This document shows, one piece after another, positions 1 to 13,070 of a stretch of 64,000 nucleotides of DNA (positions are counted from its first letter, which is position 1; each line of letters opens with the position of its first letter). A program made the position numbers and the translations under genes. The stretch is taken from assembly GCA_024336345.1 (NCBI GenBank), contig JANFOG010000004.1, positions 1,240,001 to 1,304,000 of the forward strand. The letters run 5' to 3'. The stretch comes from Mariannaea sp. PMI_226 (lineage: Eukaryota > Ascomycota > Sordariomycetes > Hypocreales > Nectriaceae). The notes beneath the pieces were generated by a model. That model worked only from the letters and a program-made list of their open reading frames with translations. It had not been told where the DNA came from and did no database searches.

Positions 1-1055
1 GCCATCCAGCTTACAGGGAGAGTTGGCGCAAATGACGTACCTGGGATTGTTGGGTTTAGCTGCGTTTGGGCGCACCGGTATTTTACCTTGCTGACAGCTC
101 CATTCAGAGTAGTATTCGTAAATCCTTCTGTTTACTCCCAACATCATTTCGATTCATAGCGCCATTCCATTTCCTTTTTTGATGCTCCTCCTTGCACGCC
201 AAGTGCTTCCAATCGAGCTCGACTGCTGGGCTAGATCATGGTCCTGTGCATTCTCCCCAGCAGCTCCCCTCCTCTCTGTTGTGTGACCAAATGCAGATCA
301 TACATGAAGCGTCGCATGGGGTACGGTACAGGCTATTCACCACTTGGACTATACAGGCTAGTTAGTAGGCTCGTAGAGTGACTTGATGACCAAGTTTCTC
401 GGTAGGTCAATCTATTAGCTATAGGGTAAGCCGAGGCGGAGGTCGGGAATATTTGCCCAATATCTTCTAGACTAATATACGAAGAAAGTAATCAACAGCA
501 CCTTGACAGTTCAGAATGCGTAGATCATTGGAGCTTCCACGTGGGCTCCTCCTTGGCGCATGGTTTCACGTTTATCCTGCAGCTGCGCAAATCTTGATGT
601 GCGAAATAGATCGCCAATCCCAAAAACGTTGATGCAGGGGCATTGAAGGCTTCAATGACTGAGACCTCTGGACCAAAACCCGACTCTGGTCAGAGCTCTA
701 GTTTCGAGAGAGATGGGTAGATATGTGATGATAAAAAAAAAATATCCAGTGTAGAAATGTATCGATTATCTACCATAGCTTTCGCAACACCGCCATTGAT
801 CAGCACAAGGGAAATATGTTGACGTCCATGAATCCAAGATATCCGTGCCTCGGAAAGCTCCGACAAAAGCTGTACTGTAGTCAACTCATCTTCTATCGAG
901 TGGGGCCAAGCGGCGTCACCACTCACATAGCCTCTCCTCACCAATGGCACAAGCGATATTCTAAGTACATAACTTACGGTGCGTATGTAAGAAAATCTTT
1001 GATCAGAGTCGGAACTCCTGGCTACGGGATAAGTTAACGAGTTCCCTAGCGTTCG
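1..1055. other. Left-edge intergenic stretch
   Basis: No convincing gene is visible on either strand; the short open frames have no recognisable domain or starting context. The part next to 1056 presumably carries the promoter of the PNPOx-family gene, but I see no clear TATA box or pyrimidine tract there. Confidence 0.5.
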
Positions 1056-1916
1056 ATGAAGCTACCTACAACTCCCACCCAACGCACTCAGCTCCTCCTT
1101 CGTCATCTTCACAGCATGGCCTCCGAGGCACCCGTAACATCTCCTGCTCCCTGGCGGACAGCATTTCTTGAACACCTCAAGGCTTTGGACACTCCCACAT
1201 GCACCTTTAGCACATTACATTACGAACCCGCCTCTACAGCGAATTCTCCACCTCATGTCTCACCCCGCAGCCGCACTGTTGTCTTCCGCGGCATGTGGGC
1301 TTCTCTGCCGGTCAATCCTAAGAACATAGCGCCGTTGAACCCATCTACGTATGAGAGCGATCTTCTGACAATCACCAATGATGCACGCATGCTCAAGACC
1401 AGAGAGTTATTCGAGTCTGCGACCAAAGCCGCATCTGAGGCCCAGACAGGGGGCGGAGGTCCAATCGAAGCCGTCTTCTGGGTTGTTCCAACTCGCACTC
1501 AATGGCGGATACGCGGGCATGCTTACGTCTTGGGCCCGGACGTCGACTCCGAGGCCGCAACTCCCACAAGGAAAGTGATCCAGAAGCACATGCGCCGTAC
1601 AGGCAATGGTGATGCGGCAGGCTGGGACTGGAACCGCGAGATCACTGCACATTTCGGCAACCTGAGCCCTGGCATGAGGGGATCATTCAAGAACCCTCCT
1701 CCTGGAACACCGCTGAACGAGCAGCCGCCAGCGGGAATGAAGCTTGGGCAGAAGGTGGATGATTTGCACGATAAGATTGCCCGAGAGAACTTCCGCGTTG
1801 TGGTGATTGTGCCAGAGGAGGTTGACAGAGTGGACTTATCAGATCCCGAAGAGGGCAAACGGTGGAATTACAAACTTGTAGACGATGCGTGGGTAACCAC
1901 TGAGCTCTGGCCCTGA
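1056..1916 (+). CDS. PNPOx-like FMN-binding protein (Alr4036 family)
   Basis: This intronless frame of 286 residues looks like the fungal pyridoxamine-5'-phosphate-oxidase-like family with the Alr4036-type FMN-binding domain. Family-like blocks are APWRTAFLEHL near residue 30, RTVVFRGMW near 75, an ATG-proximal cysteine/threonine-rich strand, WRIRGHAYVLGP near 150, and the C-terminal MRGSFKNPPPG segment near 208. The family folds as a split barrel that binds flavin, but members are often not true PNP oxidases, so the substrate is unknown. The first ATG (1056) has a second in-frame ATG at 1116 (residue 21) in better context. The 20 residues between them have no acidic residue and contain K, R and R, which could be a mitochondrial presequence. 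It stands alone, with 14 kb of gene-free DNA downstream. Family call is fairly sure, function is not. Confidence 0.8.
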   Translation: MKLPTTPTQRTQLLLRHLHSMASEAPVTSPAPWRTAFLEHLKALDTPTCTFSTLHYEPASTANSPPHVSPRSRTVVFRGMWASLPVNPKNIAPLNPSTYESDLLTITNDARMLKTRELFESATKAASEAQTGGGGPIEAVFWVVPTRTQWRIRGHAYVLGPDVDSEAATPTRKVIQKHMRRTGNGDAAGWDWNREITAHFGNLSPGMRGSFKNPPPGTPLNEQPPAGMKLGQKVDDLHDKIARENFRVVVIVPEEVDRVDLSDPEEGKRWNYKLVDDAWVTTELWP

Positions 1917-4416
1917 AAGGATCTGAGAGAAGCCTAAGCTTTAACGACAAATATTTGGCGGGTTGGACTTCATCACGTCACTGTACATCTTTGAGGCGAT
2001 GCTGAATCGTTCGCCGTCCTCTTAACATGCGCACAAAAGATTCAGAGAACCTACTTATACACGAGAGCTCTTCATACGACAGAATACAAATTAAATACGA
2101 ACGCCATCATTCTGATACAAGTTTGTTCCTCTTACCAAGTTTATTCCTAGAGTTAATCGCTCTATAATAGCGTTTATACCCAGGCGTTTGGACGAGGATA
2201 CACGGTCATTCAACAACCTCGAAGATGAACCAAGAAATGGCCATGGTACAAGATCCTCTTGATAGTATAGCGAATTAAGATTGAATAATAACAGTAACAA
2301 CACCCGTAGCCTGATCGGCGTGAGATGAGATGGAGATGTTGGATGTTTTCATCTAATAACGTCCGGCACATCTTGAATTACATCTATAGAAACAAATGTA
2401 TGAGATTGGGAATTTGAGACTTGTGGGCAATTGGCTCAAGATATTTGAGTACACGCGGCATATACGAGAACAGAAAATGAGCAGAGAAGTGAGTTGAGAC
2501 ATGTTTCTTATAAATTGGTCTTCATGTCCCTCCCTTTTAACTACTGTTTACACATATGTTTGTGGTTCACGTATCTGACTTGCAAGTAGTAATCACAACC
2601 ACATCTCATAATATCTATATGTTGATAAGACGAAAATGGTCTGACAACAACAGTACTTTTCTACACTCACCGTCTTTCGAAATGACATATTTAGAAGTTG
2701 TCCAATTGGAAGTATATGTCCCAGTGACGCCTGAAGGAAAGCTGTTAATAGGTCTGATAACGTAGCTGAAATAGTTTCATATAGCTACTGTGGTGCTTTT
2801 AGCATAAGAAGTAAAGTTGATATTTCGTATTATTGCCACTGTTTTACATACACAGATACGCACTAAGAATTCAGAAACAGAGAGTATCGAGACGTCTCAA
2901 GGAAATCACTTCGGCATGTTGCATTGTGCTAGTCTATGCTGGACTTCGTAGTAGGTTCTGAGACAATATAATAAGGTCAAGCAGAAAATAAGTATCACTA
3001 AGATGTCAGTTGCTAAAATCTATATTTCAAGGTTGGACAATGGTCATTAGAAGCCACGAGACACACCCTTTCCACCAAGATCTTGGGATTTGTGATCAGG
3101 ACAAATACTTTCCCCATAAGAAGGGATTGTATACTAGATAAACCATTTCCCCTCAGTAAATATTATGTATTGTACTAGAGATGTCATATATCATATTCCT
3201 CAAAAGCACATCGCACGATACGTCTGGGGTGGCCAAACGCCACCAACATATCCGATCGGAGTGACTGAAGTCTGGGAAGCTGCTTGGCCGTATCGCTAGC
3301 TCAAAAGTAGGCAGGGCTAGATTTGGCATCTGGACCCTGAGAAACTGCCGCGGTGAATCTCATATGCCCTCCTATTACAGTTTCAACACGTGAAAAAAAG
3401 AGGATGTGTGCATTCGCCCTCCAACTCTATCAGCCAAGCTGTATGACACAGCTGCTCACATTCATGCATGTCATGAGCCATATCTGAGACGGGCGATTGC
3501 ATGAATTTCTTCCCCAGAGGAGAACTGAGGATCAAGTCCTTTTGTTCTTGGCCAACACCTAATTCTCCACGATATGTAGGTTGAGGTGGGATTAGAGGTG
3601 GACCGACCTGTCAATCTCATCGCGGACAGAAACCTCCGCCGAGTAAATCCTCCTCTTCTGTCGCTCGATCCTTTTTCGCTTCGTTTCGGAAGCAGAGATT
3701 TGAATGCTACTCCCCAGAACTGCTTCGTACATGCAAGGACAGTTCTGATTTTCAACAAAAAACCAAAAAAGCCAAGGCCGGGATCTTTGAATGTCATGAG
3801 ACCTTCCTTTGTCCACATCCCTCCTCTATCGCCGTGCACGAAGGAATGGCGGATCCGAACTCACTGGCGGAGAATGGGCAGATGGAGAGATGATGCACAA
3901 CATCCACGGACTTTCCCGTTCCCTGCTACCTCAGTTACGATATATTCCATGAATTATTATATCCCTCTCATGATCAATTGCCTTTACGAGTCCGTGCTAG
4001 AAGGAATAAAAGGGTCCTGGAGCAAAGGACCAAGAGCGTTACAGTAGCACCAACACCATCGGCTTGCACAGTTCACAGTTGGCTACGTGTTGGGGTTAGG
4101 TCTGTGGAGAACGCTGCTTTGATGGAAGCACAAGCGCGAGGAGCATGCAGATGCATACATACATATTGCGTCGATGACGCGGGCTTTTTTCTTATCGACT
4201 GATGAGCGGTGACAGCACATGCATCCCGCTAGTAAGAATTTGCACTTGTCAAGATTTCTTGTTCACCTTGGGCTGAAGGATGAAGCCGGCAGTAACTTAG
4301 CTTATACTGTACTGACTAGGTTGTCCGTATCAATCTACACGGTAATTGATGGATGAAGACTTGAGTGGCTGACTGAGCGGTGGGGCATGAGCAAGTTTGT
4401 AGGGACCGAAGGATGA

Positions 4417-4439
4417 CTGGCTGGGCTGGGCTGGGCTGG
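4417..4439. repeat. Short CTGGG tandem repeat
   Basis: About four copies of the 5-bp unit CTGGG follow one another, in intergenic DNA. Confidence 0.7.
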
Positions 4440-5570
4440 ACAGATGGATGGATTGATAGTGAAAATGGTGTGAAGTAGTGAGGTGATACCAAGCTATGGA
4501 GAAGGGTGTGTACATGCTCTGTACAATAATGTCGCTGAAAGGAACCTATGGGACCTTTCTCTAATCCCAATCATGCATCCATCAGGAGTCACCGCCTTTG
4601 ACAACGGCACGCGGGACAGAGACAGTGGCAGAGAGTGTTGAGAGGACTTCGGTGACGAGAGAGATTGGCTAGTGACTCTCTCATGCTATGGCGTTTCGGG
4701 TTTCTCTCTGCTGCAATTTACATGGCTACTTTACGCCTGGACCTGCTGCTGCTGTGCCTCGCAACCACAAAACGTCATATTCGTCCCATCCCTCTCACCG
4801 AGATGGAGCCGTCTTCTCGGCCGACATGGATCGGGCAACACACCCAGCCGAAAGCGCGTCACAGGTTTTGATGACCAGACCCTTTTTTTATTTCATCATT
4901 TGCTCATTACCCGGGGTGGTTCATGCTACGTATAGTTGCATAGCATGTTTAGACTCTTCGTAATTTTTGCCTCCTTGATCTGGTGGCCCGAGTAATGACT
5001 TTCGAACGTGAGCCCTGCTCTGGTAGATGTGCATGGGAGGTATGAAAGACAAGTAGGTGCTCGGATTACCTAGTAGAATATTTTATCCCCAGGTACATGA
5101 CACACTCAGTGCTCTAATTACGTTGTAGCGTAGCCTTTCTTACACTGATATAGACCATCCCGTCTGATATAGGGGGTGCAAGCGTTGCCGTGTCATTTAG
5201 AAGCACAGGATGCAAATTGGCGGGGCGCTTATTCACCAGCTTGATGTGCGTTCTAGACAATCCAGGATGTGCTTCGACATAGAGAACCACCTGTCAACCA
5301 CACGTGTGTAACGGCAGCTAGCCGGTCTTTCTTTTGTGATAATTAGCCTGCGAAAGACTTCATATTACCGTGTATGAGCTACTTCTTTTTGCTGGGTATG
5401 GACAATGAGGGGAAGAAGTCTGTTGATGATTTGGGTGGGCACCAATAAATGATTAACTGAGTGATACAGGCAGTCTATGTAGCGATTGCATCCGTCCACT
5501 ATTCGCATTCGGTTTGGCTATTCCAATCGAAAGAACTCGATGACCGACAATCATGTATTTCTACATGTCA

Positions 5571-5620
5571 AGGGAGGGGGGGGGAGGGGGGCAAATAGGT
5601 AAGGATTAACCCCCCCCTCC
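5571..5620. repeat. Poly-G / poly-C inverted repeat
   Basis: G tracts of 3, 9 and 6 separated by single A bases (5572-5591) are followed by a run of eight C, then TCC (5610-5620). GGAGGGGGG at 5583-5591 is the exact reverse complement of 5612-5620, so a 9-bp stem with a 20-nt loop is possible. The G side alone is also G-quadruplex-prone. Confidence 0.7.
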
Positions 5621-6256
5621 TCGTCTTTTTTTCATCTCCTCGAGTCGGAAGCTTTGCCATTGGTGGTTCGAGCCGCCCTGGGTGTGATCAGATTATATCC
5701 ATGCTTTCCTTTAAGCCAAGCACTCGTACCGTATTTGGTGATTACGGTTTCAATATACGACGAGACAAGGACAAGTAGAGGCGGACATAGACCAATACTG
5801 CAGACGGGGAAAATAGCAAGGAAAGAAATGGAGGGGGAAAAAAAACCAAGAAAAGAATGATTTAGACTATTCCTTGCCCATGTCTTTCCAGTCTTCTTCA
5901 GCTCCATCTATCGAAGCACGCCATTGCCATCGTCTTCGGGTACGATCCCCTCGATCGGCGGGACAGATCATAGAATACAGATGGACAAAATCATCGATTG
6001 TCTTGGCGCCGTGCTATTTAGGTAGACAGAATCAAAATACAATATATACCGAAACTAGTATTACTTCAATGACAATTTCCCTAATCATCGCCCTCACCCG
6101 AAGTAGGGTAAGTGATTTCAAGATTCCAAGTGGGCATGAAATCTGCCATTGCTGATCCAGTCTTCCGTTGTCCTCCATCACAATTGGAAAGTTTCGGGGC
6201 CCTATTCCGTACATAATTCAAGGATATCCCGGTTTTCACTCGGGTTCTTTGCCAGA

Positions 6257-6318
6257 GGAGGGGGGGAAGGGTTGAGTGCCCTGACATAGCGAGGGTCTTG
6301 GGGGGATGGGGAGGGGGG
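6257..6318 (+). repeat. G-tract cluster
   Basis: Runs of 7 and 3 G (6260-6271) and then 6, 4 and 6 G (6300-6318) occur within about 60 bp on the plus strand, separated by a 28-nt mixed sequence. The second group alone has three close tracts. Confidence 0.55.
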
Positions 6319-9300
6319 TTCTCGTCGTTCCGGTCTCCGCGGAGATCCCTGCTTGGATTTCAGCGAAGTTTGCTACGCCGTAACCACCAAAACTGAACCG
6401 TTGATTGTCGCATTATATTATAGCATTGCCTGACAGATCCGTCGAGTTCAAGGAGCTGACAATACGTACCAGTTACTACCATAGTACCAAATATCCCCAG
6501 CCTCCTCACCAGAGTTGGCGTATTATGGTCGTCCCTTGTCTAGCTAACCCCCCCGGCTTCGGGTTGCCTTCCGCGTTTGCCTCTTGTTATATACAGAGAC
6601 CGTATAAGCTTGACGGCAAAAACGAGAAGAGATCCGTGTGTAATTGCAAGGTACTCTTTAACTCGTGCAGTGAAATTTATCCCTCTTGACAAACAACCTG
6701 ATATTGACCAGATACGGTGTAGTATAGATTTACAACCCAGTGATTTTCGGCTCATTGTCATGTCCTTCCAATTATGGCACTATAATCGTGTTCGGAGTCC
6801 ACTGTCAACTTGCTTCGCAAGGGTAAGTAGGGGAGTTGAGGAGCCAACAGTCCTGTGCCTTTCCACAAACGTCTAGAACATCTTCATTGATTCTATTGTC
6901 GATTCCACAGCCTTATGAAACCACGGCTAAATACTTTGTCTGTCGGAACGTAGTGTTTCGTATGTAATCATGACGCGCGTAGCTAGCACTTCATTCCAAA
7001 TATGTCAACCTACGGCTCCCGCTTCCCTCCCCTCAGCGTTCTTACCTACCCGTTTGATTCCTCCTTTTTTTTATTTGATTCCTGTTTCATATTATTTTTC
7101 ATTTTTCATTTTTATTTTATTTTTTCAAATGGCAACATCCCACCAAACAGACCCATCCGAGTCAAAGCTTTGGATCGTTCCATTCATCCGCATCACGGGG
7201 CAGACTATGTCCTTTCTTGTCGTTGCCGCGGGCCGTCGGCCGAGACCACGATGACATACATACATGAATTTGACGGGGTTGTTCGACTTATGCGACATAA
7301 TTAGTATACATATTTGTCTCAAGCTTGAGCAGGCGAAGAGGAGATCAGGCGCCGACGCAACTCCACCACGACGCGTGCGTCCCTTGGGCTCTATCAAGAA
7401 GTACCGATCTGCAAAAAGTATGATCTGTTGACTGAGGGCACATTCTGCTTGATACTACATAGTACATCCGAACGCGACTTTATTACATAGCTTGGGGGCG
7501 TGAGATATGGTATTGTCGAACTTCCAACGCCCCCCATTTTCCTTCCTCTATCTCTTCCTTCCGATCCGATCAGTTACTCATTTACTACCTTTCCTTGACA
7601 AATCTCTTTGGCAATTGCCGACGGCAAACCCCGAGGATGTGACGACCGTAATCTGTTGGTGATATTGCTGACCATCCAACCAGCCTTGTAAATGGAAACC
7701 CACATTTCTTTTGAGACTGTCTACCAGATTGGATCGGGGACGAAAGACTGTAGATGCCGAGACTACAAGAAACCAGGAGACCCAGTCTCCAAGGGGAGCA
7801 ACATGTGCTCATCTAGACATACTGAATGTTGGTCCAAAGCATACGAAGATCAGTGCACCCCGTGCTCAGTGCCCACAGTAAATGAGTGAGTTGAGTTGAG
7901 TTCCGCAACAATCTGAGGGTTACGCCCTAGAAGAATGAGAGAAAATTATGTACGAAGAAGGGGCTGTCCATTCTTTGGTTGGTTGAAATGACGAACAGCA
8001 TGGGGATAGCAGGAGATGAACTGTCGGGTGGGATGTGACTGGCGTGGCCTCACTTGGACATCCAGCGCCTTAATTACCTGACCTGATACATAAGGGTAGA
8101 TGGGGAGGAGAGGAGGGTGGCCATGGCTGGATGGTGGGACAGAGTGAACAACAAGAACCCAACAGCGTCGCCGTGCCTAACAATATACACAACTGTTGTC
8201 ATAAGACGGTGTGAGCTGGACGGTGAATGCCGAGGCGACTCGATGAGGCATCCAACAGACATTTCTCACATCAACTCGTGCACAGGGCCATAAAAAAAAA
8301 TTAACGCCTCCTCCCAACCACTCGCGACGTCTCGTTTGACAGTGATTTGCTGCAAGCCTTGCAACATGCAGGTCTCAGGGCGGGAAGACGAGATTCATCA
8401 GACACGCATCTGAGGAGAGGGGTAATCCGATCATGCGTGCGTGTGATGTGTGTGTATGTGCATGTGTGAATGTTGCTAATTAGGGTACAATGATCCACGT
8501 TTTGCCAAGGACGAAGTGCTCACTGGATGCTTCGTTTCCATTGTCAGTACATTGTCAAATAACATTTTCACCTAGCCAGATGCCACTGCTAGATGGTGGC
8601 ACAGTGCGAAGCTGTTCATTGTAAGTAATAAATGTGCCAAATTTGCTACGTGAACCTCATTTATCAGTTGTTGGAGTTGGTATGATTGATTTTCTGCTTG
8701 GTGCAGGTTTCCGTCCATAAATGATGACATTTGGTTGACCATATGTCAATTATGCGTGTATGAAACGGCGTCCTGAGGATTAGCAAGTAAAAGAAAGGCA
8801 CGAAAGATGCCTCATTCCATCTTCAAGGCTAGAATTGACACCTTGGAGATGCTGGCGATTACGCATCAGAATACGACTTCATGGCCAGGCCGGGGCCGAT
8901 CATCAGTGGCTTGTGTTGGGTCAAATTCCTATCCTTTTCTCCCTTTCCTTTCCTTTTCTTTCTCCCAACGGATCAATGCTGAGCTGGACAACATTCAATG
9001 CGGGTTGCAGGTGGATTTGGCATGCAACCCTGGGTCTTCGGAGAAGTTTGGGTACTTTGTTCACCGCCAGACGTCGACGATGATCAACCAAGCACAAAAA
9101 TCTTGAACGGGGTGTAAGGCCGTTGTCGAGACGAACGGGTCGCACGTTGGCCGCGGGGGACCATCTGTAGCAATCAGACAAGGCCAAAGCAGTGCATTAT
9201 TACTTCTACCTTAGCCCAACTGACAAAGCAAACATCACGGCACGCCAGTGTCTGTCTGGCCATGTCATAAACTGTGCCGTGGAGATACAGTCAAATTGGG

Positions 9301-10690
9301 GATCGAACATGCTCAGTGCCATCCATGAATGCCGCTACCTGCATATTACTCCGTATAGTTGCCCGTTCTAAGGGTGGATTGCGGCGGTCAGGTGATGGAA
9401 TGTCAACGCTTGCGAGCCCCATCGAACTGAGAAGCCAGCAGGGAATCGAATCCAGTCCATATCCATTTCGAATGCAAGTCGTCGGGGGAGGCGTCGTTGT
9501 TCGTCGTCGATATCGATGGCAAGTGCCGATAAAAGCGGAGGAGCGAAACACGTACAGTAAGAAACGGACAGAAATAACAACAATAACAAACAAGGGGAGA
9601 TTGTCATTCAGTTCCGTCGTAGATACAGAACCACTTTCTTTCTAACCCCCCATCGGGCATCACTGCCCGTAGCGGCGATCCAGGGTTCCTCTCATTCTAG
9701 CGCTCGGTTGTTGGGCCAGGGCGCAGAAGTGAGCTGGCTAACGCTGGGGGCGGACATGGCCGTGACACGGCCAGGGCGACGATCACCATCCAACGTGTAT
9801 TATGGAGTACATCTGAATGGGTACAGCAAACTAACTTATTTGACAAACAAGCCTGAACTCTTGTGCCTACTGCAACCCTGCACTAGTATCGCAGCCGCTG
9901 CAGTTGCTGGCTGTCGATCGAATTTGGTGGGGAGAGGGGCAAAAGGCGGCGTCCACAGGGCAATAGGTCTATTCAGATACGAAGGAGAACGCCCAGCAGT
10001 GGGCCAGCTTGTCAGGAAAATTACATGGTAGGCGGAGGATACGCCATTTGCACCACTTTCCATTGATACATTGGTAGTGTAGTGTGCACTAATCGCTGCG
10101 TGTGTATTCCACTCCCGATTGTTTCAATGGAGACTTTGATACAAGCAGCATGCAAAAATATGACAAACCGTCCAACTGAAGTTACTGGGGGTTCGGGGAA
10201 AGAAGAAACATAAAATAAAAAAATACAGTGGCTGTCAATGCCACGACAGTTTTTGCCTGGGTAAATGACTTCCCTCCGTATTATGTCCTATCGAAATCAA
10301 AGATCGGCCTATAGGACTTCATTGAGAGGCTGTGTGGTGTCTTCCAATGGCCAACCAAAGTCCAGGCAAACCGGCTGCCGAGACAAGGAGCCAAAGTTGA
10401 GAACTGATTTTGTATGCCCTCATACCATATATCCCTGTGCATCGTAATTAAGGGCGTATGCTGAGACTAAAGGTTGATAGACGGAGCTATGTACATGTGC
10501 ACGCCTCGTGTCGTTGCAATGCCGGTTTCATCTCTTTATGTCTCCCTTTTTCATGCGTCGTCCCGTGAGATTTCCTGATGTGGGAATTGCAGCGAACTGC
10601 TGCTGTCTTTCGCGCGTTGCATCATCACAGCCAACCAATGTGCGAGAAGGTTGCATTGTGGGAGGGGGGAAAATGAGACTGGTGATTCAA

Positions 10691-10718
10691 ACTCGCCCAC
10701 TCGCCCACTCGCCCACTC
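10691..10718. repeat. 8-bp tandem repeat
   Basis: The unit ACTCGCCC is repeated about 3.5 times without interruption, in intergenic DNA. Confidence 0.8.
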
Positions 10719-12181
10719 AGATTTCTCTACATAGTATAGGGCGAAGGAGGGGCTGGGGAGAACGCCTGGCACGTTACTGCACAACGTCCCTTCGTACTTC
10801 GTGCATGGTAGTAGACAGGAAAGCAGCTCCATATATTATTGCCTTATGACATTTCATCATTTTTGACAAGGCTTACCATGGCTGTTCTCGACCATGGGAG
10901 TCACCGTAGCGGTTGGGTGGAGAAATCAAACCTCGTCTGAGCATGACGGCATTTGATGTATGTGGGCACGCTGAACGGTTAGGGTACGACTGTCAAATCG
11001 GGGTTGAGTTGATCTCTTTTGGATTTACTCGTGTCATTTTCTAATATGCACTTATCTGTTCCGAGGCCCCTCACCATGCATCACATTTGTGTAAATTACC
11101 TTCCCTACTTATTGGAGCCAAACTGGGAATCTGACTGCCTCAGGGCCACTCCAATGATCACTTGAAAGCATGGCAAGTTTTTTTCCTGGCAAAAAAAGGC
11201 TATCCTTCAGACAGCCCAGGGTGACTAAATAAAATCAAACTTATCGAGTAAACTGGCCTGGAAGCCCTCCTTCATGCGTTTCGACCCCTCCTTGTGGCAA
11301 ATCTCCTTGGTAGCCATCTGACGTGGGGTAGGTAGCTCGCTTCTCAAAACCCCGAGGTGGATGAGTGGTCAATGGAGGATGGCGAACCGACGATCATGAC
11401 TGTGACTGTGATCTGTCTTGTGAATTGATGTACAGTGTCTCCGTTGATTTCTTTCTTAATTTTTTTTCTTCTTCATTATCGTCGAGAACTTGCAGTCGTT
11501 AGATGTGTCGTAGGACGTTCTCATGGTGCCATGCCTTCAGATATAATATAGACAACCAGCGACATACCGAGGCAAGCTACCTAAAAGCAGTTACATACCA
11601 ATACACAATATAATCCTTCCTTGCCTCCTAACAGTGAAGTCTACAGTGCCTCATGGATGTGCAATGTTCAAGCACGTCTATGTGAGACTGGGTGTTTCCC
11701 CAATGGGCCATGCCACGGCATACACGGTAGGATTTGGTCTCATAGACGGAGTCAAAATGTCAGGCGAGAGGACATGCCAGCAATGTATCGATCATCAGTC
11801 AGAAAGGGTAGCATGGTATTCGTCTTCTGCTGCCTAGATGGACTGTCATGAAGTATCTGGTGCCCTGTTTTGAGGAGGGAGTGCCATCTCGACCAATGAG
11901 TGGCCATCACGCTGTTTCATGAAAAAACGAAAGAGAATAGAAAAAAGGCCTAGCCCAATCCATCCAATGGAGGGCCTCAATCCTCTCGGGATCGGGCCGC
12001 TTGCATCGGCAGCGGAAACGGCACCACTTCCCGAATTTAACGGCGCGAGTGTGTCTCCAAATCTGGGGGAGTGCGAGAGCGGGCGGAGGGAAATAATTCG
12101 AGACTGAAGTTTTGTTGTGATTTGTTTGTTTGCTTGATTGCGCAAAAGCTCCCTACCACCCTTTGCCTATTGTTTTCTCCC

Positions 12182-12210
12182 TTTTATTTTTATTTTTATT
12201 TTTATTTTTT
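12182..12210. repeat. ATTTTT hexanucleotide microsatellite
   Basis: Single A bases recur every 6 nt (12186, 12192, 12198, 12204) in an otherwise pure T run, giving about four copies of ATTTTT. Confidence 0.85.
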
Positions 12211-13047
12211 AACCTCCGTCAACGATCTCGTACCAGTCGTTCGGAATGGAGGAATATTTTGCGGATGTAGTGCTACTGTACGTGGGGAGATAAGGGGCGG
12301 CTGAATGACGAATATATGATTACAGAACGTATGGAGCACTGTACACAGCCCTGCGTAACAGCAAATCTTAGGCCCCGAATAGCCATTGCCGCGTCCCTCA
12401 TGAGTTACACACTTCTGGGGCAGAATAAGACAAGCCGATCAATGGCGTCTGTGCCCTTGTGACACTTGCTCTGGTTTTGTCTTTACACTGAAGGACGTGT
12501 ACACTCCACGAGTGATAGTTGTCTACCTGACCTGCCAATACCAAGAAGAGCTTCGGGGAAATGGAAAGCGTTATATTTATCCTCGACCTACTGTATCTGG
12601 CTATCCAGATTGGAATTGAGAGCTTTGGAAATTCGGCTGAATGGGGTAGGTAGTAGATTGGAAAACAAGCCAAAAGTGCGACTTCGCGCAAAGGAAGGCA
12701 GCATAATTATCTTGGTGTCTCACTTGGCAGGTGTGCGCTTGCAACTTCATCAAAGATACGAACCAATTGCGAGAACCATTCTCATGCTACCTCGTAGCTA
12801 ACGACCCTGAACACAGTTTGATCGCAAGGTATCTAGGCTGTCTCAATCCTGTGGCGCGGAGACTCCGCAAACCCTTCGCCGCGGTCGTCGTGAATATCCC
12901 TTTCCGGATGGCTTCCATGGGCTTCGAAACGACCTTGCCAACCAACTGGCAGCGGCTCTTATGCTCTCATCCCCCACTTGAACTGGACCCTTGCCGTCGG
13001 CGGAGACTGTTTTTCGCTATCCGTACCACACACAGTGAGGGTAGAAA

Positions 13048-13070
13048 GGGGAGGGGGGGAAGGGGGAGGG
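13048..13070 (+). repeat. Putative G-quadruplex motif
   Basis: Four G tracts of 4, 7, 5 and 3 are separated by loops of only 1, 2 and 1 nt. This meets the usual four-tract, short-loop rule for intramolecular G-quadruplex formation on the plus strand. Confidence 0.6.

Noticed and set aside
3586..4047. 153-codon plus-strand frame in the left gene-free stretch
   Set aside because: No domain, no promoter or splice context, and overlapping frames of similar length on the opposite strand.
7692..7889. Cysteine-rich 65-codon frame
   Set aside because: It has six to seven Cys but no signal peptide, so a small secreted protein is not supported.
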